Origin: Bacillota bacterium
Lineage (GTDB): Bacteria; Bacillota; Clostridia; Peptostreptococcales; Anaerovoracaceae
Assembly (NCBI GenBank): GCA_016302925.1
Contig: JAEDMR010000142.1
Location: 1-5,206 of the forward strand
DNA: 5,206 nt
Direction of reading: 5' to 3'
The translations under genes were made by a program, and so were the position numbers. How positions within the stretch are numbered: the first letter of the stretch is position 1; every line of letters begins with the position of its first letter. Under the pieces are notes generated by a model. The model searched no databases and was not told the origin of the DNA. It worked only from the letters and a program-made list of their open reading frames with translations. Below are positions 1 to 5,181 of the stretch, one piece after another.

Positions 1-759
1 TTCACCCGGCAGGGACAGACTCTTGGACCAGGAATAGCAGACGATGGTGTTATCGTAAATCGTAGGGATGAATGGAACCTTCACGTCGCCGTAAACCAGT
101 TCCCGGTACGGCTCATCGGCAATGATGTAGATCGGATGACCCACTTCAGCACCCTTTCTGGTGAGGATCTCGCCCAGCTTTTTCAGCGTTTCTTCCGTAT
201 AAACGACACCGGACGGATTGTTCGGTGAGTTGATGATGATGGCCTGGGTGTTTGCTGTAATGTGTGCTTCTACTTCTGCCAGATTAATCTGGAACTGCTG
301 GCGGTCTGCAGGGATGACCACGAACTTCGCACCATTCTTTTCAACGAAAGGTTTGTACTCAGGAAAATACGGTGCCACGGCCATGATCTCACTGTCCGGG
401 GTTGCTGCCAGCGCTTTGATCGCTGAAATCAGAGCAGGTGCAGCGCCACAGGTGATAAACAGGTTGCGTGCCTGAATGGATGTACCGAAGCGGCGGTTCA
501 GATTGTCAGCGATGGACTGACGGGTTGCGTCGAAACCGCCTGCCATGGAGTAACCGTGAACGGCGATGGAATCGGTATCCTTCAAAATCTCACAGATCGC
601 CTGATTCACAGCTGCCGGTGCGGGGATGCTGGGATTTCCCAGTGTATAGTCAAATACGTTTTCCGGGCCGATGACCTTCGCCTGCTGCAGACCGTAAGCG
701 AAAAGCTCACGAATTGCAGACGGAGAACTGCCCAGCTGCTGCATTGTTTGATTTACCAT
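1..759 (-). CDS. PLP-dependent class I/II aminotransferase (aspartate aminotransferase-like), 3' end cut off
   Basis: This is the N-terminal 253 residues of a fold-type I pyridoxal-phosphate aminotransferase, which moves an amino group between an amino acid and a 2-oxo acid in the cytoplasm. The reading frame is open from the ATG at 757-759 to the left edge, and family members are roughly 390-400 residues, so about one third is missing. Visible landmarks are LGNPS (residues 40-44, substrate end), NSPNNPSG (177-184, with the conserved Asn at 181), ADEPY (214-218, Asp215 expected to contact the PLP ring nitrogen) and SWSKSLSLPG (243-252, Lys246 the likely Schiff-base lysine). The start is supported by AGGAGGT at 768-774, eight bases upstream. 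It is transcribed away from yicC from its own promoter. Substrate specificity cannot be read from this part; aspartate, tyrosine/aromatic or alanine transaminase activity are all possible. The family call is firm, the substrate is not. Confidence 0.93.
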   Translation of the reverse strand, partial: MVNQTMQQLGSSPSAIRELFAYGLQQAKVIGPENVFDYTLGNPSIPAPAAVNQAICEILKDTDSIAVHGYSMAGGFDATRQSIADNLNRRFGTSIQARNLFITCGAAPALISAIKALAATPDSEIMAVAPYFPEYKPFVEKNGAKFVVIPADRQQFQINLAEVEAHITANTQAIIINSPNNPSGVVYTEETLKKLGEILTRKGAEVGHPIYIIADEPYRELVYGDVKVPFIPTIYDNTIVCYSWSKSLSLPGE

Positions 760-814
760 TTTTTATGACCTCCTGATGTATGTATTGGTAAGTTTTCTGA
801 ATATTCTATCAGGT

Positions 815-843
815 AGTATAGCACATTTCACCGGGAAGGACAA
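815..843 (-). promoter_or_regulatory. Sigma-A-type promoter of the aminotransferase gene
   Basis: On the minus strand TTGTCC (838-843) and TATACT (815-820) are separated by 17 bases, and TGC directly before the -10 makes it an extended -10. Transcription would start near 808, giving a leader of about 50 bases before the ATG at 759. The 8-bp palindrome GAATATTC (799-806), inside a CTGA...TCAG frame at 797-812, overlaps the expected start site and might be an operator. The assignment rests on sequence match only. Confidence 0.7.
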
Positions 844-869
844 GCGGCCGGCGAAAATCGCGGAACATC

Positions 870-898
870 TTGCTATTTTCTGCTGTTTCATGTAAAAT
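870..898 (+). promoter_or_regulatory. Sigma-A-type promoter of yicC
   Basis: TTGCTA (870-875) and TAAAAT (893-898) are separated by exactly 17 bases. The predicted start lies near 905, about 45 bases before the yicC ATG. The -35 box is 26 bases from that of the divergent aminotransferase promoter, so the two promoters sit back to back and could compete or share regulation. The match is good but not perfect. Confidence 0.6.
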
Positions 899-949
899 GT
901 AACAAGCAATCATACGCAAAAAAAGAAGAAAAGAAATGAGGAAAACGGT

Positions 950-1834
950 ATGATCAAAAGTATGACAGGCTTCGGAAGAGGCGAATATTCAGATGGAAAG
1001 CGGAACATCATCGTCGAGATCAAATCGGTGAACCACCGCTATTCCGACATTACGGTAAAGATGCCCAGACGCTATGCCTTTGCAGAAGACAAGGTGAAAA
1101 GCGCAGTGAAGGAAAAGCTCCGCCGCGGTAAGGTAGATGTTTCTATCCTGGTGGAAAACATCACGGAAAACGACGTAAACATCAAGCTCAACGAGATGCT
1201 TGCCAAGCAGTATTTCGACAATCTGAAACAGCTGCAGGATCAGTTCGACGTGTCAGGCGACATTTCCCTGCAGTTTCTGGCTTCCCTTCCGGATGTGATG
1301 AAGGCGATTCCGGATGTGGAAGACGAAGAAGAGATTACGAAAGCAATCCTGATTCCGACAGAGCAAGCGGCGGCCAATCTGGAAGAGATGCGGGCAGCAG
1401 AAGGACAGAAACTGGCAGAAGACCTGATCGCCAAGGGTGAAAACATCAAGAGAATTCTGGACCAGATCGCAGAACGGGCGCCGCAGGTGGCCGTGGCATA
1501 TACAGAGAAACTGCGTGCCCGGATCACAGAGCTAATCGGCAGCAGCGTGCAGGTACCGGAAGATCGGATTTTGGTGGAAGCAGCAATTTTCGCTGACAAA
1601 TGTGCCATCGACGAGGAAATCACCCGTCTGAACAGCCACCTGATCCAGATGAAGGACATCATCACCAGGAGCACTCAGCCAGACGGAAAGAAACTGGATT
1701 TCCTGGTACAGGAGATGAACCGGGAAGCCAACACCATCGGCAGCAAGGCCAACGACATCACCATCACCGGACACATGCTGGACATCAAGAGCGAGATCGA
1801 GAAGATCCGCGAGCAGGTGCAGAATATCGAATAA
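950..1834 (+). CDS. yicC: YicC/YloC family endoribonuclease
   Basis: The 294-residue protein has the usual family length and both family signatures. It opens with the hallmark MTGFGRGE (residues 5-12) of the YicC N-terminal domain (about 1-155). It ends with the C-terminal DUF1732 domain, seen in KLDFLVQEMNRE (248-259) and the adjoining NTIGSKAND (261-269). The middle (roughly 130-240) is Glu/Lys-rich and helical in character. Members from E. coli (YicC) and B. subtilis (YloC) have been reported to be endoribonucleases, and E. coli YicC was linked to small-RNA turnover; the role here is inferred from that. The ATG is supported by GAGG at 938-941, eight bases upstream. In Firmicutes the gene normally opens a cluster with remA, gmk and rpoZ; here it is followed after 106 bases by gmk, without remA. 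No terminator is evident after it, so read-through into gmk is likely. Confidence 0.95.
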   Translation: MIKSMTGFGRGEYSDGKRNIIVEIKSVNHRYSDITVKMPRRYAFAEDKVKSAVKEKLRRGKVDVSILVENITENDVNIKLNEMLAKQYFDNLKQLQDQFDVSGDISLQFLASLPDVMKAIPDVEDEEEITKAILIPTEQAAANLEEMRAAEGQKLAEDLIAKGENIKRILDQIAERAPQVAVAYTEKLRARITELIGSSVQVPEDRILVEAAIFADKCAIDEEITRLNSHLIQMKDIITRSTQPDGKKLDFLVQEMNREANTIGSKANDITITGHMLDIKSEIEKIREQVQNIE

Positions 1835-1864
1835 ATACGAAAATCAGATTTGAACACGTTTTTC

Positions 1865-1893
1865 TTGCAAAAACCTCAAATATATGATATTAT
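1865..1893 (+). promoter_or_regulatory. Internal promoter driving gmk-rpoZ
   Basis: TTGCAA (1865-1870) and TATTAT (1888-1893) are 17 bases apart, and TGA precedes the -10 (extended -10). Transcription would start near 1900, leaving a leader of about 40 bases before gmk. A perfect inverted repeat, GTTTTT (1858-1863) and AAAAAC (1869-1874) around a five-base loop, overlaps the -35 box. This promoter gives gmk and rpoZ expression independent of yicC. Confidence 0.7.
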
Positions 1894-1940
1894 ATATATT
1901 CCAGGCGAATGTTCTTTTATATATGAAGCAGGAGATAAAA

Positions 1941-2564
1941 ATGAATCCAGTGGAAAAACATGCAGGCAAACTGTTTATACTGTCCGGTCCGTCGGGTGCG
2001 GGGAAAGGAACCATCTGCAAGGCGCTCCTTGCGGAAACCGACCTGGAGCTTTCGGTCTCCATGACCACGAGAAATCCGCGGGCGGGTGAAACAGACGGCG
2101 AGAGCTACTATTTTGTTTCGAAGGACGAATTTCTTCGCAAAATCGAAGCGTCCGGCTTTCTGGAGTATGCCGAAGTGTACGGTAATTTCTACGGCACACC
2201 GAAGCAGCCGGTCATAGACAAACTGTCTGCAGGCACCGATGTAATCCTGGAAATCGATATGCAGGGTGCCCTGAAGGTGAAAGAAAACTATCCGGATGGC
2301 GTTTTCATCTTTATTCTGCCTCCATCCATGTCGGAATTGCGCAAGCGCCTGACCGGCAGAGGAACGGAGACGGCAGAAGCCATTGAGATGCGTCTGGGAG
2401 AGACCCTGAAGGAGCTTTCCTACATCGACAAATACGACTACTGTGTCGTAAACGGCCAGCTGGAAGAAGCGGTAGCACGGGTGAAGGCCATCGTGACGGC
2501 GGAGCACTCCCGTGTGACCTTCACAGCGGAGGAATTGATTTCCAGATATAAGGAGGAAGCGTAA
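1941..2564 (+). CDS. gmk: Guanylate kinase
   Basis: Guanylate kinase phosphorylates GMP to GDP with ATP in the cytoplasm, an essential step of guanine nucleotide synthesis and salvage. The 207-residue product has the usual length. The P-loop is GPSGAGKGT (residues 16-24, Lys22). GMP-binding residues lie in SMTTRNPRAGE (40-50) and YGTPK (84-88), with EIDMQGA at 104-110. The lid carries LRKRLTGRGTE (133-143). The frame is open further upstream to an ATG at 1884, but that codon lies before the -10 box of the gmk promoter and lacks a ribosome binding site; the ATG at 1941 has AGGAG at 1930-1934 with six bases of spacing and gives the normal N-terminus. The stop codon directly abuts the rpoZ start, so the two genes are translationally linked. 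Confidence 0.97.
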   Translation: MNPVEKHAGKLFILSGPSGAGKGTICKALLAETDLELSVSMTTRNPRAGETDGESYYFVSKDEFLRKIEASGFLEYAEVYGNFYGTPKQPVIDKLSAGTDVILEIDMQGALKVKENYPDGVFIFILPPSMSELRKRLTGRGTETAEAIEMRLGETLKELSYIDKYDYCVVNGQLEEAVARVKAIVTAEHSRVTFTAEELISRYKEEA

Positions 2565-2762
2565 ATGTTATATCCATCAATTAATGAAATCAGAAAAAAA
2601 GCGGACAGCAGATACACCATCGTGATTCTGGCTGCCAAGAGAGCCAGAGACATCATCGACGGCAAGCCGATCCTGACGGACGTGGACATCGACAAGCCGG
2701 TATCCATCGCAGCCAACGAGATCGCAGAGGATCTGATTACGTATACCAGAGAAAACAACTAG
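2565..2762 (+). CDS. rpoZ: DNA-directed RNA polymerase omega subunit
   Basis: The 65-residue product matches the short omega subunit of Firmicutes, which binds beta-prime and helps RNA polymerase assemble and stay stable. Diagnostic stretches are YPSINEI (3-9), SRYTIVILAAKRARDI (15-30) and KPVSIAANEIAEDLI (44-58). It starts immediately after the gmk stop codon (TAAATG), with AGGAGG at 2551-2556 lying inside the gmk 3' end and eight bases of spacing. It is the last gene of its transcript, being followed by a strong hairpin terminator. The gmk-rpoZ pairing is conserved in many bacteria and supports the call despite the short length. Confidence 0.95.
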   Translation: MLYPSINEIRKKADSRYTIVILAAKRARDIIDGKPILTDVDIDKPVSIAANEIAEDLITYTRENN

Positions 2763-2787
2763 GGCGGGAACAGAAAAGCAGAAAATG

Positions 2788-2832
2788 AGAGACTTCGTAA
2801 GGCAGAGACTGCCGGGCGAGGTCTCTTTTCTG
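2788..2832 (+). terminator. Rho-independent terminator after rpoZ
   Basis: AGAGACTTCG (2788-2797) pairs with CGAGGTCTCT (2817-2826) in a ten-base stem with one G-U pair. Inside it a second perfect stem, GGCAG (2801-2805) with CTGCC (2809-2813), closes on the loop AGA. The stem runs into TTTTCTGTT. An outer CAGAAAA before the hairpin can also pair with the T-rich tail. It separates the gmk-rpoZ transcript from the gat operon. Confidence 0.85.
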
Positions 2833-2868
2833 TTGCATAAATATCTTGTGAAAAAACACAAAAAAACA

Positions 2869-2897
2869 TTGCATTGGGAAAAAAATTGTGGTATAAC
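2869..2897 (+). promoter_or_regulatory. Promoter of the T-box-gatCA operon
   Basis: TTGCAT (2869-2874) and TATAAC (2892-2897) are separated by 17 bases, with TGG forming an extended -10. A-tracts at 2850-2867 just upstream of the -35 resemble an UP element and suggest a strong promoter. Transcription would start near 2904, about 30 bases before the T-box stem I, as expected for a leader that is transcribed constitutively and controlled by attenuation. Confidence 0.75.
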
Positions 2898-3102
2898 TAC
2901 AACATAAAAATATTTTAGCAAAATAAAGTGAAATGCGTTGATTGGAAGAGTAGCCTGATGAAAGGTCACAGAGAGCTGCCGTAAGGTGCGAGGGCGGTAC
3001 GCGGAAGTCAGGGGAAAAACATCCATGAGCAGCCGGAAGAACGGAAACAGAATTCCTATTAGACCCGGACGTGTGCGGAGCGTTATTCCGTAAAACAAGT
3101 GA

Positions 3103-3140
3103 ATTGCAGAAGCCTGCGACATTGCAGACAGACCTGCGAT
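3103..3140 (+). repeat. Tandem near-repeat of a hairpin in the T-box leader
   Basis: Two adjacent units share ATTGCAG...CTGCGA: ATTGCAG (3103-3109) with CTGCGA (3114-3119), and ATTGCAG (3121-3127) with CTGCGAT (3134-3140). Each can fold alone, and the second is at the position of stem III. The 5' arm of unit 1 could also pair with the 3' arm of unit 2. Confidence 0.7.
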
Positions 3141-3159
3141 TAAATTGGGTGGTACCGCG

Positions 3160-3209
3160 GAAGCTTGCTTTCGTCCCATATTGGGGATGAAGTGGCTTCT
3201 TTTTTATTT
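3160..3209 (+). terminator. Attenuator terminator of the T-box leader
   Basis: TTCGTCCC (3170-3177) pairs with GGGATGAA (3184-3191) and, outside it, GAAGC (3160-3164) pairs with GCTTC (3195-3199); six T residues follow at 3200-3205. The strand 3168-3178 is shared with the antiterminator, so the two structures exclude each other. Uncharged tRNA should favour the antiterminator and expression of gatCA. Confidence 0.88.
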
Positions 3210-3259
3210 CTTAATCCCCATCAGCCGTGAAGAAACAGACAGAAAAGGGAGAAAAGACA

Positions 3260-3547
3260 ATGCAGATTACGAAAGAACTGGTCGGTTACGTGGCCGAGCT
3301 TTCCAGGATTGAGCTGGACGAGGCGCAGACCGAGAAAATGCAGCAGGAGCTGGGAGCCATCGTGGAATATATGGACATTCTCAGCACCCTGGACACCACG
3401 GAGACAGAACCCCTGTCTCACATTTTCGCCATTACCAATGTGATGCGGGAAGACGAAGTCCGTCCTTCCGCAGAAAAAGCGGATATTCTGAAGAACCTGC
3501 CGGAAACCGAGGACGGAATGCCGGTGGTACCGCGGACCATCGATTAG
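3260..3547 (+). CDS. gatC: Asp-tRNA(Asn)/Glu-tRNA(Gln) amidotransferase subunit C
   Basis: GatC is the small subunit that wraps around GatA and holds the GatCAB complex together, which amidates mischarged Asp-tRNA(Asn) or Glu-tRNA(Gln). The 95-residue product has the family's usual size. It carries the family pattern VAELSRIELDE (11-21), the NVMREDEVRPS segment (60-70) that runs along GatA, and the terminal LKNLPETEDG...VP (78-91). The frame is open to an ATG at 3227, but that codon has no ribosome binding site; ATG 3260 has AGGGAG at 3246-3251 with eight bases of spacing and gives the normal N-terminus. It lies directly downstream of the T-box terminator and 14 bases before gatA, so expression should follow tRNA(Asn) charging. 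Confidence 0.96.
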   Translation: MQITKELVGYVAELSRIELDEAQTEKMQQELGAIVEYMDILSTLDTTETEPLSHIFAITNVMREDEVRPSAEKADILKNLPETEDGMPVVPRTID

Positions 3548-3561
3548 AAAGGAGAGCAGAC

Positions 3562-5154
3562 ATGGATTACAGAGAAGTATGTGAAATGACCGCTCTTCAG
3601 CTGGGTCAGGCCATCAAAGAGAAAAAAATAACTTCTGTGGAGGCGGCAGAGGCTGTGCTTACAGCCATCGAAGAATCCGAGCCACAGCTTCACGCATATA
3701 TCACGGTTTGCCGTGAGGAAGCGCTTGCCAAAGCACAGGCAGTGGATGCTGCCCTTGCTGCCGGGGATTCCGATCTGCTGGCGTCTCCTCTGGCAGGTGT
3801 TCCTGTCGCCATTAAAGATAACATCTGTACGAAGGGAATCAAAACCAGCTGTGCGTCAAAGATTCTGGGTGATTTCGCTCCGTTTTATGATGCAACAGTA
3901 ATGGAAAAACTGGAAGCTGCCGGTGCCGTTGTCATCGGCAAAACCAACATGGACGAGTTCGCCATGGGTTCCACCACGGAAACGTCCGCTTACGGACCGA
4001 CCCTGAACCCGTGGGATGCAGGCCGCGTGCCGGGCGGCAGCAGCGGCGGCTCCGCCGCCGCCGTCGGAGCCAGGGCTGCCGTCTGCGCCCTGGGCTCCGA
4101 CACTGGCGGAAGTATCCGCCAGCCTGCTGCCTACTGCGGCGTCACCGGTTTCAAACCGACCTACGGAACGGTTTCCCGTTACGGGCTGATCGCCTACGCA
4201 TCCTCCCTGGATCAGATCGGACCCATTGCAAAGGATGTGAAGGACTGTGCCGCACTGATGGATATTATCAGCGGCTATGATGAGATGGACGGCACCTCCC
4301 TGCCGCAGGAGATGCAGCAGCAGGCCGCCGCCCGGAAAGGCGGATGTGCCGATTCGGAAGGCGGATGTGCCGCCGGATATCTGGAGGCGCTGACCGGAGA
4401 TATTTCCGGCATGCGGATCGGTATTCCGACGGAGGCCATTGAAAAGGGCCTGGAGCCGGATGTGAAACAGGCCATTCTGGATATGGGAAAGACTCTGAAG
4501 GGACTGGGCGCTGAAGTGGAAGAAATCAGCTTGCCGTTCCTGGATTATGTGATTCCGACCTACTACATCATCGCCGCCGCCGAAGCCAGTTCCAACCTGT
4601 CTCGCTTCGACGGCGTCCGGTACGGTTTCCGTGCAGAGGGCTACGAGGACCTGACGGAAATGTACAGCAAAACCAGATCCCAGGGATTTGGGGGAGAAGC
4701 GAAAAAGCGGATTTTGCTGGGAACCTTCGTACTCAGCTCCGGCTACTATGATGCCTATTATAAAAAAGCCCTGCAGGTGAAAGCCATCATCAAGCAGGAA
4801 TTCGATAAAATTTTCAGCAAGTTCGACGCGATCCTGTTGCCGGCTGCGCCGGCCACCGCGCCGAAGCTGGGTGAGAGCCTGGCCGATCCGCTGAAGATGT
4901 ACCTGTCGGACATCTTCACCGTATCCGTCAACATTGCCGGGCTGCCGGGACTGTCGGTGCCAAGCGGTTTTGACCAGGCAGGCATGCCGGTGGGAACCCA
5001 GATCATCGGACCGGCTCTGGGAGATGCGGATGTGCTGAACATCGGTTATGCGTTCCAGCAGGCCACGGAGTATCACAAGGCTGCCCCGAACGGCAAATGT
5101 TCCGAAGCAAAGGAGGTCATCTTAAGTAATCCGAAAGGTAGAATAAAAGTATAA
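3562..5154 (+). CDS. gatA: Asp-tRNA(Asn)/Glu-tRNA(Gln) amidotransferase subunit A (amidase)
   Basis: GatA is the glutaminase subunit of GatCAB: it releases ammonia from glutamine and passes it to GatB for amidation of the tRNA-bound Asp or Glu. The Ser-cisSer-Lys triad of amidase-signature enzymes is intact: Lys85 (VAIKDN), cis-Ser160 (GGSSGGS, 158-164) and nucleophile Ser184 (GSDTGGSIRQPA, 178-189). The spacing of these residues equals that of S. aureus GatA (Lys79, Ser154, Ser178). ATG 3562 is supported by AGGAG at 3550-3554, seven bases upstream. At 530 residues it is about 45 longer than typical members (about 485). The extra length lies mainly in an Ala/Gln/Gly-rich insertion around residues 249-275, containing a duplicated GGCA heptad, and in a C-terminal tail after residue 508. 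The last dozen codons are AT-rich, unlike the rest of the gene. The function call is secure; whether the tail is native is doubtful. Confidence 0.97.
   Translation: MDYREVCEMTALQLGQAIKEKKITSVEAAEAVLTAIEESEPQLHAYITVCREEALAKAQAVDAALAAGDSDLLASPLAGVPVAIKDNICTKGIKTSCASKILGDFAPFYDATVMEKLEAAGAVVIGKTNMDEFAMGSTTETSAYGPTLNPWDAGRVPGGSSGGSAAAVGARAAVCALGSDTGGSIRQPAAYCGVTGFKPTYGTVSRYGLIAYASSLDQIGPIAKDVKDCAALMDIISGYDEMDGTSLPQEMQQQAAARKGGCADSEGGCAAGYLEALTGDISGMRIGIPTEAIEKGLEPDVKQAILDMGKTLKGLGAEVEEISLPFLDYVIPTYYIIAAAEASSNLSRFDGVRYGFRAEGYEDLTEMYSKTRSQGFGGEAKKRILLGTFVLSSGYYDAYYKKALQVKAIIKQEFDKIFSKFDAILLPAAPATAPKLGESLADPLKMYLSDIFTVSVNIAGLPGLSVPSGFDQAGMPVGTQIIGPALGDADVLNIGYAFQQATEYHKAAPNGKCSEAKEVILSNPKGRIKV
4337..4378 (+). 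repeat. In-frame 21-nt tandem duplication inside gatA
   Basis: AAGGCGGATGTGCCG occurs at 4337-4351 and again at 4358-4372, an offset of 21 bases, or seven codons. The units encode KGGCADS (residues 259-265) and EGGCAAG (266-272). They lie in a segment that other GatA proteins largely lack, between the GTSLP stretch and the TGDISG strand. Confidence 0.85.
5111..5116 (+). promoter_or_regulatory. Shine-Dalgarno sequence without a start codon (expected gatB site)
   Basis: AGGAGG sits inside the last codons of gatA, where a close-packed gatB would have its ribosome binding site. No ATG, GTG or TTG follows at 5-10 bases; the sequence there reads CTTAAGTAA. It may be chance, or the remnant of a gatA-gatB junction that was changed. 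Confidence 0.4.
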
Positions 5155-5181
5155 AATGTACTCACTTTAAATCAATTCTAC
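5138..5181. repeat. Inverted repeat in the AT-rich stretch at the gatA 3' end
   Basis: GTAGAAT (5138-5144) and ATTCTAC (5175-5181) are a perfect 7-bp inverted repeat with 30 bases between them; inside it AAAGT (5146-5150) and ACTTT (5164-5168) are also inverted. It spans the gatA stop codon. There is no T-run after it typical of a terminator. Its role is unknown. Confidence 0.5.

Larger units (their letters stand above)
2930..3209 (+). promoter_or_regulatory. T-box riboswitch, predicted tRNA(Asn) specificity (specifier AAC)
   Basis: This untranslated leader senses uncharged tRNA and lets transcription continue into gatCA. Stem I has the usual parts: GAAGAGTAG (2945-2953) on the 5' side of the specifier loop, CCTGA/TCAGG (2954-2958 and 3008-3012) above it, AGAGAG (2970-2975) as AG-bulge region and GGTGCGAG (2985-2992) as apical loop. 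The 3' strand of the specifier loop is GGAAAAACA (3013-3021), closed by GGA/TCC. It lines up with the loop of the B. subtilis glyQS T-box, placing the specifier at AAC (3018-3020), an asparagine codon, followed by the usual purine. A stem III-like hairpin is at 3121-3140. The T-box core GGGTGGTACCGCG is at 3147-3159, with tRNA-end-binding bulge TGGTACC (3150-3156). The antiterminator pairs TGGG (3146-3149) with CCCA (3175-3178) and GCGGAAG (3157-3163) with CTTTCGT (3168-3174). The T-box class is certain; the specifier rests on alignment by eye. Confidence 0.93.

Noticed and set aside
218..768. Short plus-strand open frames in the first 770 bases
   Set aside because: They are antisense to the aminotransferase, which has clear PLP-enzyme motifs on the minus strand.
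847..863. Small symmetric sequence GCGA-AAA-TCGC between the divergent promoters
   Set aside because: A four-base stem with a three-base loop in a GC-rich stretch is expected by chance; no second copy is evident nearby.
1884..1940. Upstream ATG codons extending gmk (1884 and 1923)
   Set aside because: The 1884 codon lies before the -10 box of the gmk promoter, and neither has a good ribosome binding site; ATG 1941 does.
2577..3179. 200-codon minus-strand open frame across rpoZ and the T-box leader
   Set aside because: It is antisense to rpoZ, a terminator and a structured riboswitch, each independently supported, and shows no recognisable family.
3227..3259. Upstream ATG extending gatC by 11 residues
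   Set aside because: There is no ribosome binding site before it, and the extra Lys/Glu-rich residues are not part of the GatC family; AGGGAG lies before ATG 3260.
3856..5076. Long open frame of 406 codons on the minus strand
   Set aside because: It is wholly antisense to gatA, whose catalytic triad and family features are unambiguous; the His/Gly/Arg/Gln-rich translation shows no recognisable domain and is typical of a shadow frame.
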